DNA from: Sedimentisphaerales bacterium | GTDB lineage: Bacteria; Planctomycetota; Phycisphaerae; Sedimentisphaerales; Anaerobacaceae | NCBI GenBank assembly: GCA_016931715.1 | Contig: JAFGEF010000115.1 | Span: 62,001 to 126,000 of the forward strand | DNA length: 64,000 nt | Direction: 5' to 3' | Part shown: positions 36,819-47,508 of the stretch, in pieces | Numbering within the stretch: position 1 is the first letter of the stretch | How the letters are laid out: each line of letters starts with the position of its first letter | Notes under the pieces: generated by a model | Databases searched by the model: none | Seen by the model: only the letters and a program-made list of their open reading frames with translations | Told to the model about the DNA's origin: nothing | Translations under genes and position numbers: made by a program

Positions 36819-38471
36819 TTACGAACCAGTCATATCACTTCCTGACTTGTAATAATTGGTTATAGGCAGCCTTCTGTCTTTTCCGAAAGCCTTTGAAGTG
36901 ATTTTCACGCCGGGAGGCGACTGCCTTCTTTTGTATTCGTTTTTATCCACCATTCGAATCACACGCAGAACAATATCTTTGGGCAGACCTGATTGAATAA
37001 GTTGTCCTGCAGATTTGTCGTCTTCGACATATCCTTTCAGAATTTCATCGAGCAAATCATAATCTGGCAGCGAGTCGGAGTCTTTCTGATTATATTTCAG
37101 CTCTGCACTTGGGATGCGAGTCAATACATCACTGGGGATAATATCCCATCCTGCAATTGTGTTAATATGACGGGCTAATTCATAAACCATCGTTTTGGGA
37201 ACATCCTTTATTACCGCAAATCCGCCGGCGGTGTCACCATATAATGTGGAATAGCCTACGGCTGTCTCACTTTTATTACCCGTTGTCAAAACTAAAGAAC
37301 CTGTTTTATTACTCAGTGACATCAGGATTGTTCCGCGTATCCTGGCCTGAAGATTTTCGTAGGCGATTCCTTTGCTCTCCCAGCCATGTACTGTTTTTAG
37401 AGAATTGTCGAATGCCTGCAAGACGGACTGAATCGGGATTGTCAGAAATTCTATGCCGAGATTTTTCGCGAGCTTGCCGGCATCGCTTATCGTTTCGGGA
37501 CTATTGAATTGAGTCGGCATTGTAATGCCGATTACATTTTCCCTGCCAAGTGCGGTGACCGCAATAGCGGCAACGAGTGATGAATCTATTCCGCCGCTCA
37601 GACCGAGAAGAACTTTTTGAAAACCGTTTTTGAGTGTATAATCTCTCGTACCAAGAACAAGAGCCTGATAAATTTCATCGATGGTATTTTTAGGCTGCGG
37701 AACTGCAGGTATCAACGGCTTGATCTGAACTTTTCCGTTTTCAGTACGAACAATATCAGCGATTAGCAAATCCTCATCGAACGCTTTTGCCTTGGTTATT
37801 GTTTTGCCTGTCGATTCGGTAAGTATGCTTCTGCCGTCGAATACGATTTCGTCCTGACCTCCTATAAGGTTGCAGTACGCGACGGCGCAATTCAACTTGA
37901 GTGAGCAGTCCCTGATAACATGTTCCCTTACATCGATTTTGCCGTAACCAAAAGGCGAAGCGGAGATATTAACAAGCATATCGAAAGGCATCGAGTTTTT
38001 GAGAAAATCAGCGAGCCATTTCAAATGCCAGATATCGGCGCAGATTGTAACTGCAATCGTTATCCCGCCGACATCAATTATCAGCGGTTTGTTACCGGGC
38101 TGGAAATATCTTCGCTCATCGAAAACGCCATGATTTGGAAGTTGTCCCTTCCTGTAGATTTTCGTTACCTTGCCTCCATACATAACAGCGGCGGAGTTGT
38201 AGCTTTCTTCCCCATCGGTTTCGACAAAACCCGCGATGATTGTCATATCCGGGCAGGCTGCCGCTGTCTGCTCTATGCTGCTTGTACATTGCTCCAGGAA
38301 ATGTTTTTTCAGAACCAAATCTTCAGGCGGATACCCGCAAATACATAGTTCCGGACAAACCAGTAAATCCATTTTTTCCTTAAGTGCGCGAGTATAGAAT
38401 TCCTGAATCTTCCTGACATTGCCCGGAAGATCACCCACAACCGAATTAAATTGTCCTAAACCTATACGCAT
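36819..38471 (-). CDS. nadE: Glutamine-dependent NAD+ synthetase
   Basis: MRIGLGQFNSVVGDLPGN nitrilase-type domain (start at 38471); LGLSGGIDSSLVAAIA; TTGNKSETAVGYSTLYGDTAGGFAVIKDVPKT. Confidence 0.95.
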   Translation of the reverse strand: MRIGLGQFNSVVGDLPGNVRKIQEFYTRALKEKMDLLVCPELCICGYPPEDLVLKKHFLEQCTSSIEQTAAACPDMTIIAGFVETDGEESYNSAAVMYGGKVTKIYRKGQLPNHGVFDERRYFQPGNKPLIIDVGGITIAVTICADIWHLKWLADFLKNSMPFDMLVNISASPFGYGKIDVREHVIRDCSLKLNCAVAYCNLIGGQDEIVFDGRSILTESTGKTITKAKAFDEDLLIADIVRTENGKVQIKPLIPAVPQPKNTIDEIYQALVLGTRDYTLKNGFQKVLLGLSGGIDSSLVAAIAVTALGRENVIGITMPTQFNSPETISDAGKLAKNLGIEFLTIPIQSVLQAFDNSLKTVHGWESKGIAYENLQARIRGTILMSLSNKTGSLVLTTGNKSETAVGYSTLYGDTAGGFAVIKDVPKTMVYELARHINTIAGWDIIPSDVLTRIPSAELKYNQKDSDSLPDYDLLDEILKGYVEDDKSAGQLIQSGLPKDIVLRVIRMVDKNEYKRRQSPPGVKITSKAFGKDRRLPITNYYKSGSDMTGS

Positions 38472-38648
38472 AATGAGTTTTGAATTCTCCGATGGTACAA
38501 AAGTTTTTCTAAATAACTCTGTTTTGAGAATAAAGACAAACTGATATTCTCTTAACAATAAACTATATTAACAAAAGACTCTGGTGTTGGCAATATCCGC
38601 AGTATTTGCTTTTTAATTTCTATGCCTGGAATAAAACTTTCAAACACT

Positions 38649-39284
38649 TTAGTTTGTAATTACCTGCTTTAAAAAATCTTTTGCTTTTTTTCTGGTTTTG
38701 GGGCTTTTGCAGTTTAATTGCTTTTCTACAAAAGCGAGGATTTCTTTTTTATTTTTTGCCTGTGTGTAATATTGCGCAAAAGTGTCGATTATCGAAGCTT
38801 TTGCCAGGTCTTTGCGTTCTTGTTCATGGTGAGTTTTATCAATATCCAGTAATTTATTTGTTATCTTTGTTTGAAGTTTCGGTTTTGCCAGGGCGATAAT
38901 TCCGGAAGCCTGTGAGACATACGCCGCCGTGATGAAACTCTTGTCGTCAAGCAGAGAATAAAACTTATTGAATATCTTCTCGAATTTATTGTCTTTATCT
39001 GCTTTGGTAAGATTTCCCATGAGGAGTACTGCGCTTAGCTTGTGATAGGTATTATCGCTATCGAGGAATTTAACAAGGTCATCCCATTTGTCATATAATA
39101 ATTCTGGATTCTTCTGAGTGAGGGAAAATAGAATTTTGCTGCTGTTGTATCTTACAGTTTCATTTTTAGACAAGAGATTTTCGAGCAGTTCTAAACGCAT
39201 TTTTTTGTCTTTCATTGCTATTTCAACAGCCGCTTCGATATTCAGCTTTTTATCATTCAAGTCGATTGGCATATTATTTCTCAA
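38649..39284 (-). CDS. HEAT/ARM-like repeat protein
   Basis: All-helical repeats (LLENLLSKNETVRYNSSKILFSLTQKNPELLYDKWDDLVKFLDSDNTYHKLSAVLLMGNL). Confidence 0.6.
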   Translation of the reverse strand: MRNNMPIDLNDKKLNIEAAVEIAMKDKKMRLELLENLLSKNETVRYNSSKILFSLTQKNPELLYDKWDDLVKFLDSDNTYHKLSAVLLMGNLTKADKDNKFEKIFNKFYSLLDDKSFITAAYVSQASGIIALAKPKLQTKITNKLLDIDKTHHEQERKDLAKASIIDTFAQYYTQAKNKKEILAFVEKQLNCKSPKTRKKAKDFLKQVITN

Positions 39285-40608
39285 TCAAATTGGGTTTCCA
39301 TTTATTAATTACAGGTTCTGTGATTTTTGCTCCAGCGGGATTATCATTTGTATTGCCGTATGGATAGAACTCCATCTTTCCTGTCAGTGATCCATCCTCC
39401 CAAACCGCTTCACCGATTAACCAGCCTGTATCATCCGTGATTCTGATACCATGTTCTGTGCTACCGATCAGTAGTGTGAAGTAAAATCCTCCGCCGAAAT
39501 CGTAGAAATCAGTGACAGGTAAGATTGTATTCTTATCATGGAATATATCCTGGTATTTTGCGATTAACTTACCATTATCTCGTTCAATATGCAGTTTAAC
39601 AGAATGATCTCCGGTTGCGCACGGCCATTCCCATGTTCCGGTAAAGTCCACTTTGTCTCGTTGGGCTTTCCATTCATATTCTTTATTCTTGCCTTCTTCC
39701 CTCATAATTACTTTTCCGCTCATGGTATTTTCAACGACCTGACCATTGAATATAAGTTCTTTCTGGCCGAATAGAATATTATCTGGCAGGCACCAAAACC
39801 TTATTTGACTGCCCCAAAGTTCAACCCTTGTGTTTCCTTTCAGATTATTGCTGTCTGAAAGCTCAAACGTTCCACTGACTTCTGAGAAACGCTGATGCAA
39901 GATAAGTTTGAGTTCTCGTATTCCTTGCTCAGTATTGATTTCTCCATGCCAGATACCGGCAACAGAAGCTGGCACTACCCACATCAAAATGTTATTACTC
40001 GTTCCAAAGTGACTCTCATTGCCTGTGTAGTCTGGTACGTGTAGATTGTAAATGAAAGGACTCTCCGCTTCACCCCACATTCCAAAAGAAACCGTGCGTA
40101 CTGTAAGTTCTTTAACCGCTTGCCATTCTCCCATACCAAATTGATGTGAAACGATGCGCGTGCCGGGCTTGAGAGCAGCGAGCAATTTTGGACGGAGTTG
40201 TATATTTGGTCTGTGACCGAGAAACAGATTAACAACACTGGCTTCGCTGAAGTCTGATGAGAACAAATCGCCCTGAATAAATTTGACTTTATTTGTGAAT
40301 CCAGCCTTTTGTGCATTCTTCATGCTTTCTTCGATGAGGTTGGGATCAATCTCAATACCAACCGCTCGGCTGACACCAAAATCACGAACTGCCGCTATTA
40401 CTATGCGTCCGTCACCTGAGCCAAGGTCATACACGACATCGCTATCGTTGACATCTGCTAACCAGAGCATATAACGAACAGTATCACTGCGCGTTGCTAC
40501 GTACTGAATAGATGGTTCAGAAGATTTAGATATGTTAAAAAGACCTGATAGAAATAAAACGACAACAACAATCAAAACTGTTCTTGAAAAAATATATACT
40601 TTTTTCAT
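39274..40608 (-). CDS. Signal-peptide-bearing class I SAM-dependent methyltransferase-like protein with C-terminal beta-rich domain
   Basis: MKKVYIFSRTVLIVVVVLFLSGLFNISKS; YVATRSDTVRYMLWLADVNDSDVVYDLGSGDGRIVIAA. Confidence 0.8.
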   Translation of the reverse strand: MKKVYIFSRTVLIVVVVLFLSGLFNISKSSEPSIQYVATRSDTVRYMLWLADVNDSDVVYDLGSGDGRIVIAAVRDFGVSRAVGIEIDPNLIEESMKNAQKAGFTNKVKFIQGDLFSSDFSEASVVNLFLGHRPNIQLRPKLLAALKPGTRIVSHQFGMGEWQAVKELTVRTVSFGMWGEAESPFIYNLHVPDYTGNESHFGTSNNILMWVVPASVAGIWHGEINTEQGIRELKLILHQRFSEVSGTFELSDSNNLKGNTRVELWGSQIRFWCLPDNILFGQKELIFNGQVVENTMSGKVIMREEGKNKEYEWKAQRDKVDFTGTWEWPCATGDHSVKLHIERDNGKLIAKYQDIFHDKNTILPVTDFYDFGGGFYFTLLIGSTEHGIRITDDTGWLIGEAVWEDGSLTGKMEFYPYGNTNDNPAGAKITEPVINKWKPNLIEK

Positions 40609-40622
40609 AACCTGAATCTCCC

Positions 40623-41894
40623 TCAGGGAATTGTTGGTATTGTTCCGTCTGATAATCTATGCAAAACTTCTCCTGCGTGATGGACTACTAAAATTCCTTC
40701 GTCTTCCCTGTTTTCGTAATCGGATATATCAATATTATCAGGATTCATATATCCCAAATTGATTTTTTCACACCTTTCTTTGGGTATGCCGGTTGCGAGC
40801 AAGACATTAACTCGCGGCTTTTCCACGCCGTTAACGAAAGTCCCGATGCCCCTGACATGAGTCGAATGAGCAAGAATGCCCCGCGGTATGTCTTTGAAAT
40901 TATCCATTTGTTTGAGAAAATAATCGCGCGTATGGTAGCCGATTTTGTCTAACCATTTTGCGTGCGAGTAGGAAACTTCGGTAATATGAGGGGCGTAGAT
41001 AATCAGGATGCCGCCATCGGCAACTATCGGTTCAAGCTTATACATGACTTTTCCGGCTGTCCAGATGTCATCGTACATCGGCGGAGCTATTCCAAGAATA
41101 GTATTGAATGGTTTGTCTTTGTATGTGATATGGATTTGCTCGGACAAATCTGCTGCTTTTTCCCACGCTTCGAGTACATCGCCTATGAAAATTCCTTTCA
41201 GGTCATTTTCCAGTGCGACAATCGCGAATAATTTTCTGGGTATTGGAATTAAAGACGCGGATTTTTCGACAACTTTTCTTGTGGGAGTCCATTTCTCGCC
41301 GTTAATATGAGGATTGGTTATCACGGCGCCGAGCCAGTGAAAGAAATGGATTATTTCGTCGCCTGCTATTCCTGGAAAGAGATACTTATGCCCGCCTGAA
41401 AAACCGACAACCTCATGCGGAAAGACAGGGCCAAGGATAAAAAATTCGTCATAGTCGAAAATCAGCTTATTGATTTTGACGTCCACTTCTTCACGAAATA
41501 AACCGTCGCTGAGACTTTCAATTTCATCAGCAGTAATTTTTCCTACAGATATAAACGACTCAGGTTTGTCCCATTCATGATTGAAAAATTTTACTGAGGC
41601 ATATTTGTTTTTTCTCTGCTGTGAGGTAATATCAAGCCTTGTGCAGAATTGTTTTTCGCTCATGGGTTGATGAGTACCGAGAGCCACAAGACAATCAATC
41701 GCTTTTGTCTTGCCGTACATGGAATCAAAAATAATTTTAAATATGTCACCAATCGGTCCGGAGCGTGTATTGTCGGGAATTATCAGGAGAATGCGTTTGC
41801 CTGTATAGTCATTCTTTGAAAAGAACGTCCCTATCGCGTTACGAACCTGCTTAATATCTACGATTCCTTCTTTATTTTGCTGTGATGTAATCAT
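40623..41894 (-). CDS. LarA-like (lactate racemase N-terminal/DUF2088) protein
   Basis: RILLIIPDNTRSGPI, LVALGTHQPMSEKQ, GPVFPHEVVGFSGGHKYLFPGIAG. Confidence 0.85.
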   Translation of the reverse strand: MITSQQNKEGIVDIKQVRNAIGTFFSKNDYTGKRILLIIPDNTRSGPIGDIFKIIFDSMYGKTKAIDCLVALGTHQPMSEKQFCTRLDITSQQRKNKYASVKFFNHEWDKPESFISVGKITADEIESLSDGLFREEVDVKINKLIFDYDEFFILGPVFPHEVVGFSGGHKYLFPGIAGDEIIHFFHWLGAVITNPHINGEKWTPTRKVVEKSASLIPIPRKLFAIVALENDLKGIFIGDVLEAWEKAADLSEQIHITYKDKPFNTILGIAPPMYDDIWTAGKVMYKLEPIVADGGILIIYAPHITEVSYSHAKWLDKIGYHTRDYFLKQMDNFKDIPRGILAHSTHVRGIGTFVNGVEKPRVNVLLATGIPKERCEKINLGYMNPDNIDISDYENREDEGILVVHHAGEVLHRLSDGTIPTIP

Positions 41895-41908
41895 AGTTTT
41901 ATTTCGAG

Positions 41909-42829
41909 TTAAACACTTTGTTTCTGCCAGGGCGGCAGCTCAGGTAAATACGAATCGAATTCAGCGATAACTTTCTTTTCATACGCACCGGCGTACTTGC
42001 CCTTGATGAATCTGTCGAATGCCTCATCGTGGAAACGTTTCCATGACTGGATTTCATTGCCGGGATTTATAGGATAAAACAGGGCATTGTTTGCCTTCGC
42101 GGCTTTCATGTCACCCGGTGCATCACCTATCATCAGTACATGGTCTTTTTCATATTTGCCTTTCGCGGCGTATTCGAGATGCTGGACTTTTGTACCCATT
42201 TCCTGGCCAGCTATTATTGCTGCGTACTGTGCGATGTCATGTTCCGCCCACTCGCGTCTGAGAGCTTCATCAGGCGTAGCAGAGACAACTATAACATCAG
42301 CGGCTGGTTGCATTTTTTGCAGCGATTCTTTTACGTATGGAAAAGGCGGCATGCCTTTTACTATTTCCTCGATAGCCCAGTTTACCTTGTTGCTCCATTC
42401 GAGAACATATTCCAGCTCTTTTTTTGCTTCCGGGTCTTTCGCCTGTGCAATCGCCTGCTTGAGTCCATCGTTGCTCAACATGCTTTTCGGGTCGTCAATC
42501 CATGCGAAATAGTGCGGGAACTGTGGAATCTTGAAGTTCATAGCCTTTGTCATGGGATGAGCAGGCAGAAGTTCGGCTATGATTCTCTTTAATGTTTTGT
42601 GCCGATTGCCGCCGCGGGTTTTTGAAAATAAATCCGCGAAGTCCTTGCATTCACGTGCCGCCTGCGCGACAGGCTGCAGGTGGAAATAAGAAATCATCCA
42701 AGGGCAGAAACATTCACGCTGCTTTATTCCCATCGTATCGAATGCACAGCCATCGGAATCTATTCCTACGAAAAATTTATGTTTTGGTTTGAAGTCTTTC
42801 AAAAGTTGTGCAGGGTTATTATCAGTCAT
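41909..42829 (-). CDS. HAD-family hydrolase
   Basis: FFVGIDSDGCAFDT, VIVVSATPDEALRREW, DHVLMIGDAPGDMKAAKANNALFYPI. Confidence 0.82.
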   Translation of the reverse strand: MTDNNPAQLLKDFKPKHKFFVGIDSDGCAFDTMGIKQRECFCPWMISYFHLQPVAQAARECKDFADLFSKTRGGNRHKTLKRIIAELLPAHPMTKAMNFKIPQFPHYFAWIDDPKSMLSNDGLKQAIAQAKDPEAKKELEYVLEWSNKVNWAIEEIVKGMPPFPYVKESLQKMQPAADVIVVSATPDEALRREWAEHDIAQYAAIIAGQEMGTKVQHLEYAAKGKYEKDHVLMIGDAPGDMKAAKANNALFYPINPGNEIQSWKRFHDEAFDRFIKGKYAGAYEKKVIAEFDSYLPELPPWQKQSV

Positions 42830-42886
42830 TATTTTCTCCTGTATTCTTTATTTTCGTATCACTGTAAATGTTTGTAAATCTTTGAA

Positions 42887-43705
42887 TTAAACACCGCTGA
42901 AAGCGGAAAATCCGCCGTCTATAGGAACGACTACGCCAGTGACAAATTTCGCGGCATCACTGAGCAGCCATATAACTGTTCCGACCAGTTCGTCGGCTTG
43001 TCCGAATCTTCCCATCGGCGTATGGTCAAGTATTGTTTTGCCTCGCGGCGTCAGTTCACCTGTTTTTTCATCGGTCAGAAGGAAACGGTTTTGCTCAGTC
43101 AGGAAGAATCCCGGGGCAATCGCATTGACTCGAATATCTCTGGAATAGTTTTGGCAGACATGAACCGCCAGCCATTGTGTGAAATTGCTCACGGCAGCTT
43201 TAGCGGCTGAGTAAGCGGCGATTTTTGTTAAAGGTCTGAAAGCGTTCATGCTGGAAACGTTCAGTATCAATCCGCTTTTGTTTTCGGTCATTTCCTTTCC
43301 GAAAACCTGCGAAGGGAGCAGGGTGCCTATGAAATTCAAATCGAAGACAAACCTGATGGCTTCAGCCGGCAAATCGAAAAAGGACAAATCAGGCGAAGTA
43401 GTCGCGTCCTTTTTGTTTCCTCCGGCGCCGTTGATTAATACATCGATTTTTCCAAATTTCGAGACAATTTTATCTTTAGCTTCCACAAGGCTTTGCTTAT
43501 CCAGCACGTTGCATTTAATCGCAATTGCCTTGCCTTTATCTGCTTTGATTTGTTCGACGATTTTGTTCGCTGCGGCTTCCATTAAGTCCAGCACGGCGAT
43601 TTTTGCGCCGGCTTTTGCCAGAGCAACAGCCATCGTGCCGCACAGGATGCCCCCGGCTCCGGTAATTGCTATTACTTTGTCTTTTATAGAAAACAATTTA
43701 TCCAT
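42887..43705 (-). CDS. SDR-family oxidoreductase (D-mannonate/fructuronate oxidoreductase-like)
   Basis: AITGAGGILCGTMAVALAKAGA; NGAGGN; Ser/Tyr-x-x-x-Lys region NVSSMNAFRPLTKIAAYSAAKAAV; GRFGQADELVGTVIWLLSDAAKFVTG. Confidence 0.88.
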   Translation of the reverse strand: MDKLFSIKDKVIAITGAGGILCGTMAVALAKAGAKIAVLDLMEAAANKIVEQIKADKGKAIAIKCNVLDKQSLVEAKDKIVSKFGKIDVLINGAGGNKKDATTSPDLSFFDLPAEAIRFVFDLNFIGTLLPSQVFGKEMTENKSGLILNVSSMNAFRPLTKIAAYSAAKAAVSNFTQWLAVHVCQNYSRDIRVNAIAPGFFLTEQNRFLLTDEKTGELTPRGKTILDHTPMGRFGQADELVGTVIWLLSDAAKFVTGVVVPIDGGFSAFSGV

Positions 43706-43864
43706 TTATGTCCTTTCTGTATTTATTGTTCGATAAATCCAAACGTAATTCATATCCTAAATGTTCTTTACGGCAAATTCAACTTTTTTTAATTGCCGGT
43801 AAGATGTATTATATCCGAATGTTTTGTACTTGAGTAAGATTCATTTAATCAACAGGATATAACT

Positions 43865-44842
43865 ATGAAAGACAGGTCGAAAAGTGAAAAAAGCAATCAC
43901 ATTAAAGAACCTTTTGGCCGGCTTGATGCTGATATAGCTCTTCATGATAAATTGCTCAAATACTGTCGGCTTGGTCATGGTGATATTTGGGAAGATTCAC
44001 AATCAGGTCATCGCGTTGGTGTTCTTGATGCGACAAATCCTGAGCATCTTTACAGAATAATTTCCAGCGATAAGCCATCTCTGTTGATAAACGATCCGCC
44101 CTATAACGTTGTTGTTGGAAACGCAAATACGAGCAGCCTGTCAAAACAGGCTTTATCCGATTATATAAACTTCTCAAAATGCTGGGTAAAAAATTGCATT
44201 TCTGTTATAGGCGAAAATGCACATTTTTACATCTGGCTTGGAGCAGATGTTCGTGACAATTTTCAGCCTCTCCCTGATTTTATGATTATGATGCGGGAAA
44301 TTACCGAACTTACGTCGCGTAATTTTATTACGCTGCGAAATCAGAGAGGGTACGGCACGCAAAAGAACTGGATGTGGGTCAGGCAGGAACTGCTTTACTA
44401 TATCAAAGGCAAACCTGATTTTACGGTTGTTTATACGGATATTCCAAAAATCCTTCGCGGTTATTACAAGGAAGTAAATGGTAAAAGAACTGAAAATATG
44501 GAACGCAGCAAGTCTGAAAATATTCGTCCCGGAAATGTTTGGGTGGATATTCAGCAGGTATTCTATCGCATGGAGGAAAATGTTCCCGGCTGCTACGCGC
44601 AAAAGCCGCTCAAAGCTATTGAAAGACTTGTATTATCGAGCAGCAGGGAAGGTGACATTATCCTTGATTGCTTTGCTCACTCGGGAACAACTCTCATCGC
44701 AGGTGAAAGGCTAAAAAGACGGGTGCTTACATTCGATGTTGACCCTGTATTTGCTGAAATAACAATCCGCCGGCTCGAACATTACCGAAAAACGGGCCGC
44801 ACCGGCTGGCAATATAACAATCCTTTTCCAGAGATACACTAA
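43865..44842 (+). CDS. DNA methyltransferase (N6-adenine/N4-cytosine type, beta-like motif order)
   Basis: Motif IV INDPPYNVVVGNA before motif I-like ILDCFAHSGTTLIAGERLKRRVLTFDVDP. Confidence 0.88.
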   Translation: MKDRSKSEKSNHIKEPFGRLDADIALHDKLLKYCRLGHGDIWEDSQSGHRVGVLDATNPEHLYRIISSDKPSLLINDPPYNVVVGNANTSSLSKQALSDYINFSKCWVKNCISVIGENAHFYIWLGADVRDNFQPLPDFMIMMREITELTSRNFITLRNQRGYGTQKNWMWVRQELLYYIKGKPDFTVVYTDIPKILRGYYKEVNGKRTENMERSKSENIRPGNVWVDIQQVFYRMEENVPGCYAQKPLKAIERLVLSSSREGDIILDCFAHSGTTLIAGERLKRRVLTFDVDPVFAEITIRRLEHYRKTGRTGWQYNNPFPEIH

Positions 44843-45068
44843 AATATTTTTGGAGTTCTATAATATTTATAAAAATAATTCTGCAAGGTTAATCAAAAAT
44901 AAACTTAATGCGTCTTTGTGTTTAAATTATTAAAGACAATTCTATTGTCTGGCGTTATAATCCCCGATAATATAGTGTTATTGGCTGAAAATTTAGCATT
45001 AATAATGCCATATCCATCCAGAGCAGCCAGAAGAGAATGTTAGAAAGTCTATTTGAAAGTGAAAAATA

Positions 45069-46937
45069 ATGTGTGGAATAATAGCTTATCTTGGAAAGAA
45101 AATGGCACAGCCAATCCTGATAGAAGGATTGAAGCGTCTGGAATATCGCGGTTATGATTCCGCAGGAGTAGCTCTTTTAGGCTGTGACGGGATAAAAATC
45201 AAAAAAACCGAGGGCAGAATAAGTGCTCTTGAAGATATTCTGGATAAACCAGAAGTCTGCGAGACATTCGGTATAGGCCACACACGATGGGCTACACATG
45301 GTGCGCCAAATTCCATTAATGCGCATCCTCATATTGATTATACGGGTAAAATTGCCATTGTTCATAACGGCATCGTTGAAAATTACAACACCTTAAAAAA
45401 ATGGCTCATTAGCGAAGGCATTCAATTCGTTACTGAAACTGATTCTGAAGTAATAGCCCAGATGATAGGCTATTTCTATGCAAAAGTAACAAATGGGCAG
45501 GACGACCAGAGCCTTAACGGACAGAATAAATTCGAATGGGCTGTCCAGCGCACTCTTCGCGAGCTGCATGGTACGTTCGGTCTGGCAATTATTTGTTCGG
45601 ATTATCCAAACATGCTTATCGGAGCCAGAAAGGGCAGTCCCCTGATACTGGGGATCGGCAATAACGAATATATTCTTGCGTCAGATGCGGCGGCTATTGT
45701 TGAACATACCACCAGCGCAATTTATCTTTCTGATAATGAAATTGTTACCGTCGCCCTGGATGGATTTCATACTACGACAATTAATAATGTTGCGGTTGCC
45801 AAAGACGTTGAACCGATAGAATTCTCTCTTGAGCAAATCGAGCTTGGCGGATTCGAGCACCACATGCTCAAAGAGATTTTCGAGCAGCCGGAGTCTCTAA
45901 GCATCTGTATGGGGGGCAGGCTTAATAGGCAGGAGCACAGAATAAGACTCGGCGGGATAGAAAAGTACCTGCGCGAACTGACGCGCACAAAAAGGCTGAT
46001 AATAACGGCATGCGGAACCGCTTTCCATGCCGGACTTGTAGGCGAGTTTCTTTTCGAGCAGCTTGCGCGAATACCCGCGGAAACGGAATATGCAAGCGAA
46101 TTCAGATACCGCAACCCGATTATCGAAGATGGCACAGTAGTGATTTCTATAAGCCAGTCGGGAGAGACTCTTGATACCCTCGCGGCTGTGGAGGAAGCAA
46201 AGGAACGCGGTGCAACTGTGCTTGGCATAGTAAATGTTGTCGGCTCGACAATCGCAAGAGCTACCGATGCCGGAGTGTACCTGCATGTCGGCCCGGAAAT
46301 CGGTGTTGCCAGTACAAAAGCATTTACTGCACAGGTAGCAGTTCTTACGATGCTGGCAGTTGAATTGGGCAGAAGAAGGCTTATTAGTACTGCTCAGGCC
46401 GATAAATACATAACCGAGCTCTCACTGATACCGGAAAAAATAAAAAAAGTATTAGAGCAATCTGACCATATCAAGGAAATCGCTCAGGCTAATATTGAAA
46501 AGAACAACTGGCTGTTTTTAGGCAGGGGGGTAAATTATCCTGTCGCGCTCGAAGGCGCCTTGAAACTTAAAGAAATAAGCTATATCCATGCCGAAGGGCT
46601 CCCTGCGGCGGAAATGAAACATGGTCCAATTGCGTTAATCGCTGATGGTATGCCGGCGGTTTTTATTGCAACCTCCGGTCTGCAATATGACAAAATTATG
46701 GGAAATATCGCAGAAGTAAAGGCACGCGGAGGCAGGATAATTGTTGTAGCCACCGAAGGTGATAAAGAAATAATGAAATGTGCCGATCACGTAATCACTA
46801 TCCCGGATGTACCCGATTTGTTGCAGCCTATGATTGCCGTTGTGCCTTTGCAGCTTCTGGCTTATCATGCCGCTGTGCTTCGGGGACACGATGTTGACAA
46901 ACCTCGCAATCTTGCCAAAAGTGTTACTGTTGAATAA
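45069..46937 (+). CDS. glmS: Glutamine-fructose-6-phosphate aminotransferase (isomerizing)
   Basis: MCGIIAYLGKK, LKRLEYRGYDSAGVA, HTRWATHG, SIS domains, DKPRNLAKSVTVE C-terminus. Confidence 0.97.
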   Translation: MCGIIAYLGKKMAQPILIEGLKRLEYRGYDSAGVALLGCDGIKIKKTEGRISALEDILDKPEVCETFGIGHTRWATHGAPNSINAHPHIDYTGKIAIVHNGIVENYNTLKKWLISEGIQFVTETDSEVIAQMIGYFYAKVTNGQDDQSLNGQNKFEWAVQRTLRELHGTFGLAIICSDYPNMLIGARKGSPLILGIGNNEYILASDAAAIVEHTTSAIYLSDNEIVTVALDGFHTTTINNVAVAKDVEPIEFSLEQIELGGFEHHMLKEIFEQPESLSICMGGRLNRQEHRIRLGGIEKYLRELTRTKRLIITACGTAFHAGLVGEFLFEQLARIPAETEYASEFRYRNPIIEDGTVVISISQSGETLDTLAAVEEAKERGATVLGIVNVVGSTIARATDAGVYLHVGPEIGVASTKAFTAQVAVLTMLAVELGRRRLISTAQADKYITELSLIPEKIKKVLEQSDHIKEIAQANIEKNNWLFLGRGVNYPVALEGALKLKEISYIHAEGLPAAEMKHGPIALIADGMPAVFIATSGLQYDKIMGNIAEVKARGGRIIVVATEGDKEIMKCADHVITIPDVPDLLQPMIAVVPLQLLAYHAAVLRGHDVDKPRNLAKSVTVE

Positions 46938-47508
46938 TCAATTTACGGTGGATTGACTGAGTAAAACTCTATATTCATCTTATGGATTCTGCTTCTTGAC
47001 GGTTTTATTGCTCGTACATTCAGAATGCTCTCAATCAGGAAATTCCGGACAACTATGATGATTCACAAAGGCAATAAAATAGTAACATACTATAATGAAT
47101 ACGTTTTCAGGACTGAAAAATAAATAAGTTAAAATTAGTCGTATAAAAAACAGGGAAATAATTGGAAAATAATGTAAATTGCGTGTTACTACATATAGTA
47201 TATTGCTGATTTGAATAAATATGAAAAAATATTTTACGATTTCATCTGACAGTGATTTTCATTAATGCGTTTTTTAATACTGATAATGCTGTTTTTCCCT
47301 CAAAATCTGTTGAAATATAAGGTTTTAGGACGGAAATTAAATCCATAACAAATTTAAAGTTTCTTTAGAATTGTTGTCGATATCAACATTAGTAAAACGT
47401 ATTAACCTCAAGAATGGATTTCGGGGATATACAATATATAGTAGTAATAAGCTTCGAGAAGAATAAAGGATACTTCTTCTTGGGCGTTCCAAAACCAAGG
47501 TAGCTTGA

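Noticed and set aside
44843-45068. Possible glmS ribozyme upstream of glmS
   Set aside because: The leader is short and AT-rich with no recognisable glmS ribozyme core; the ribozyme is typical of Firmicutes.
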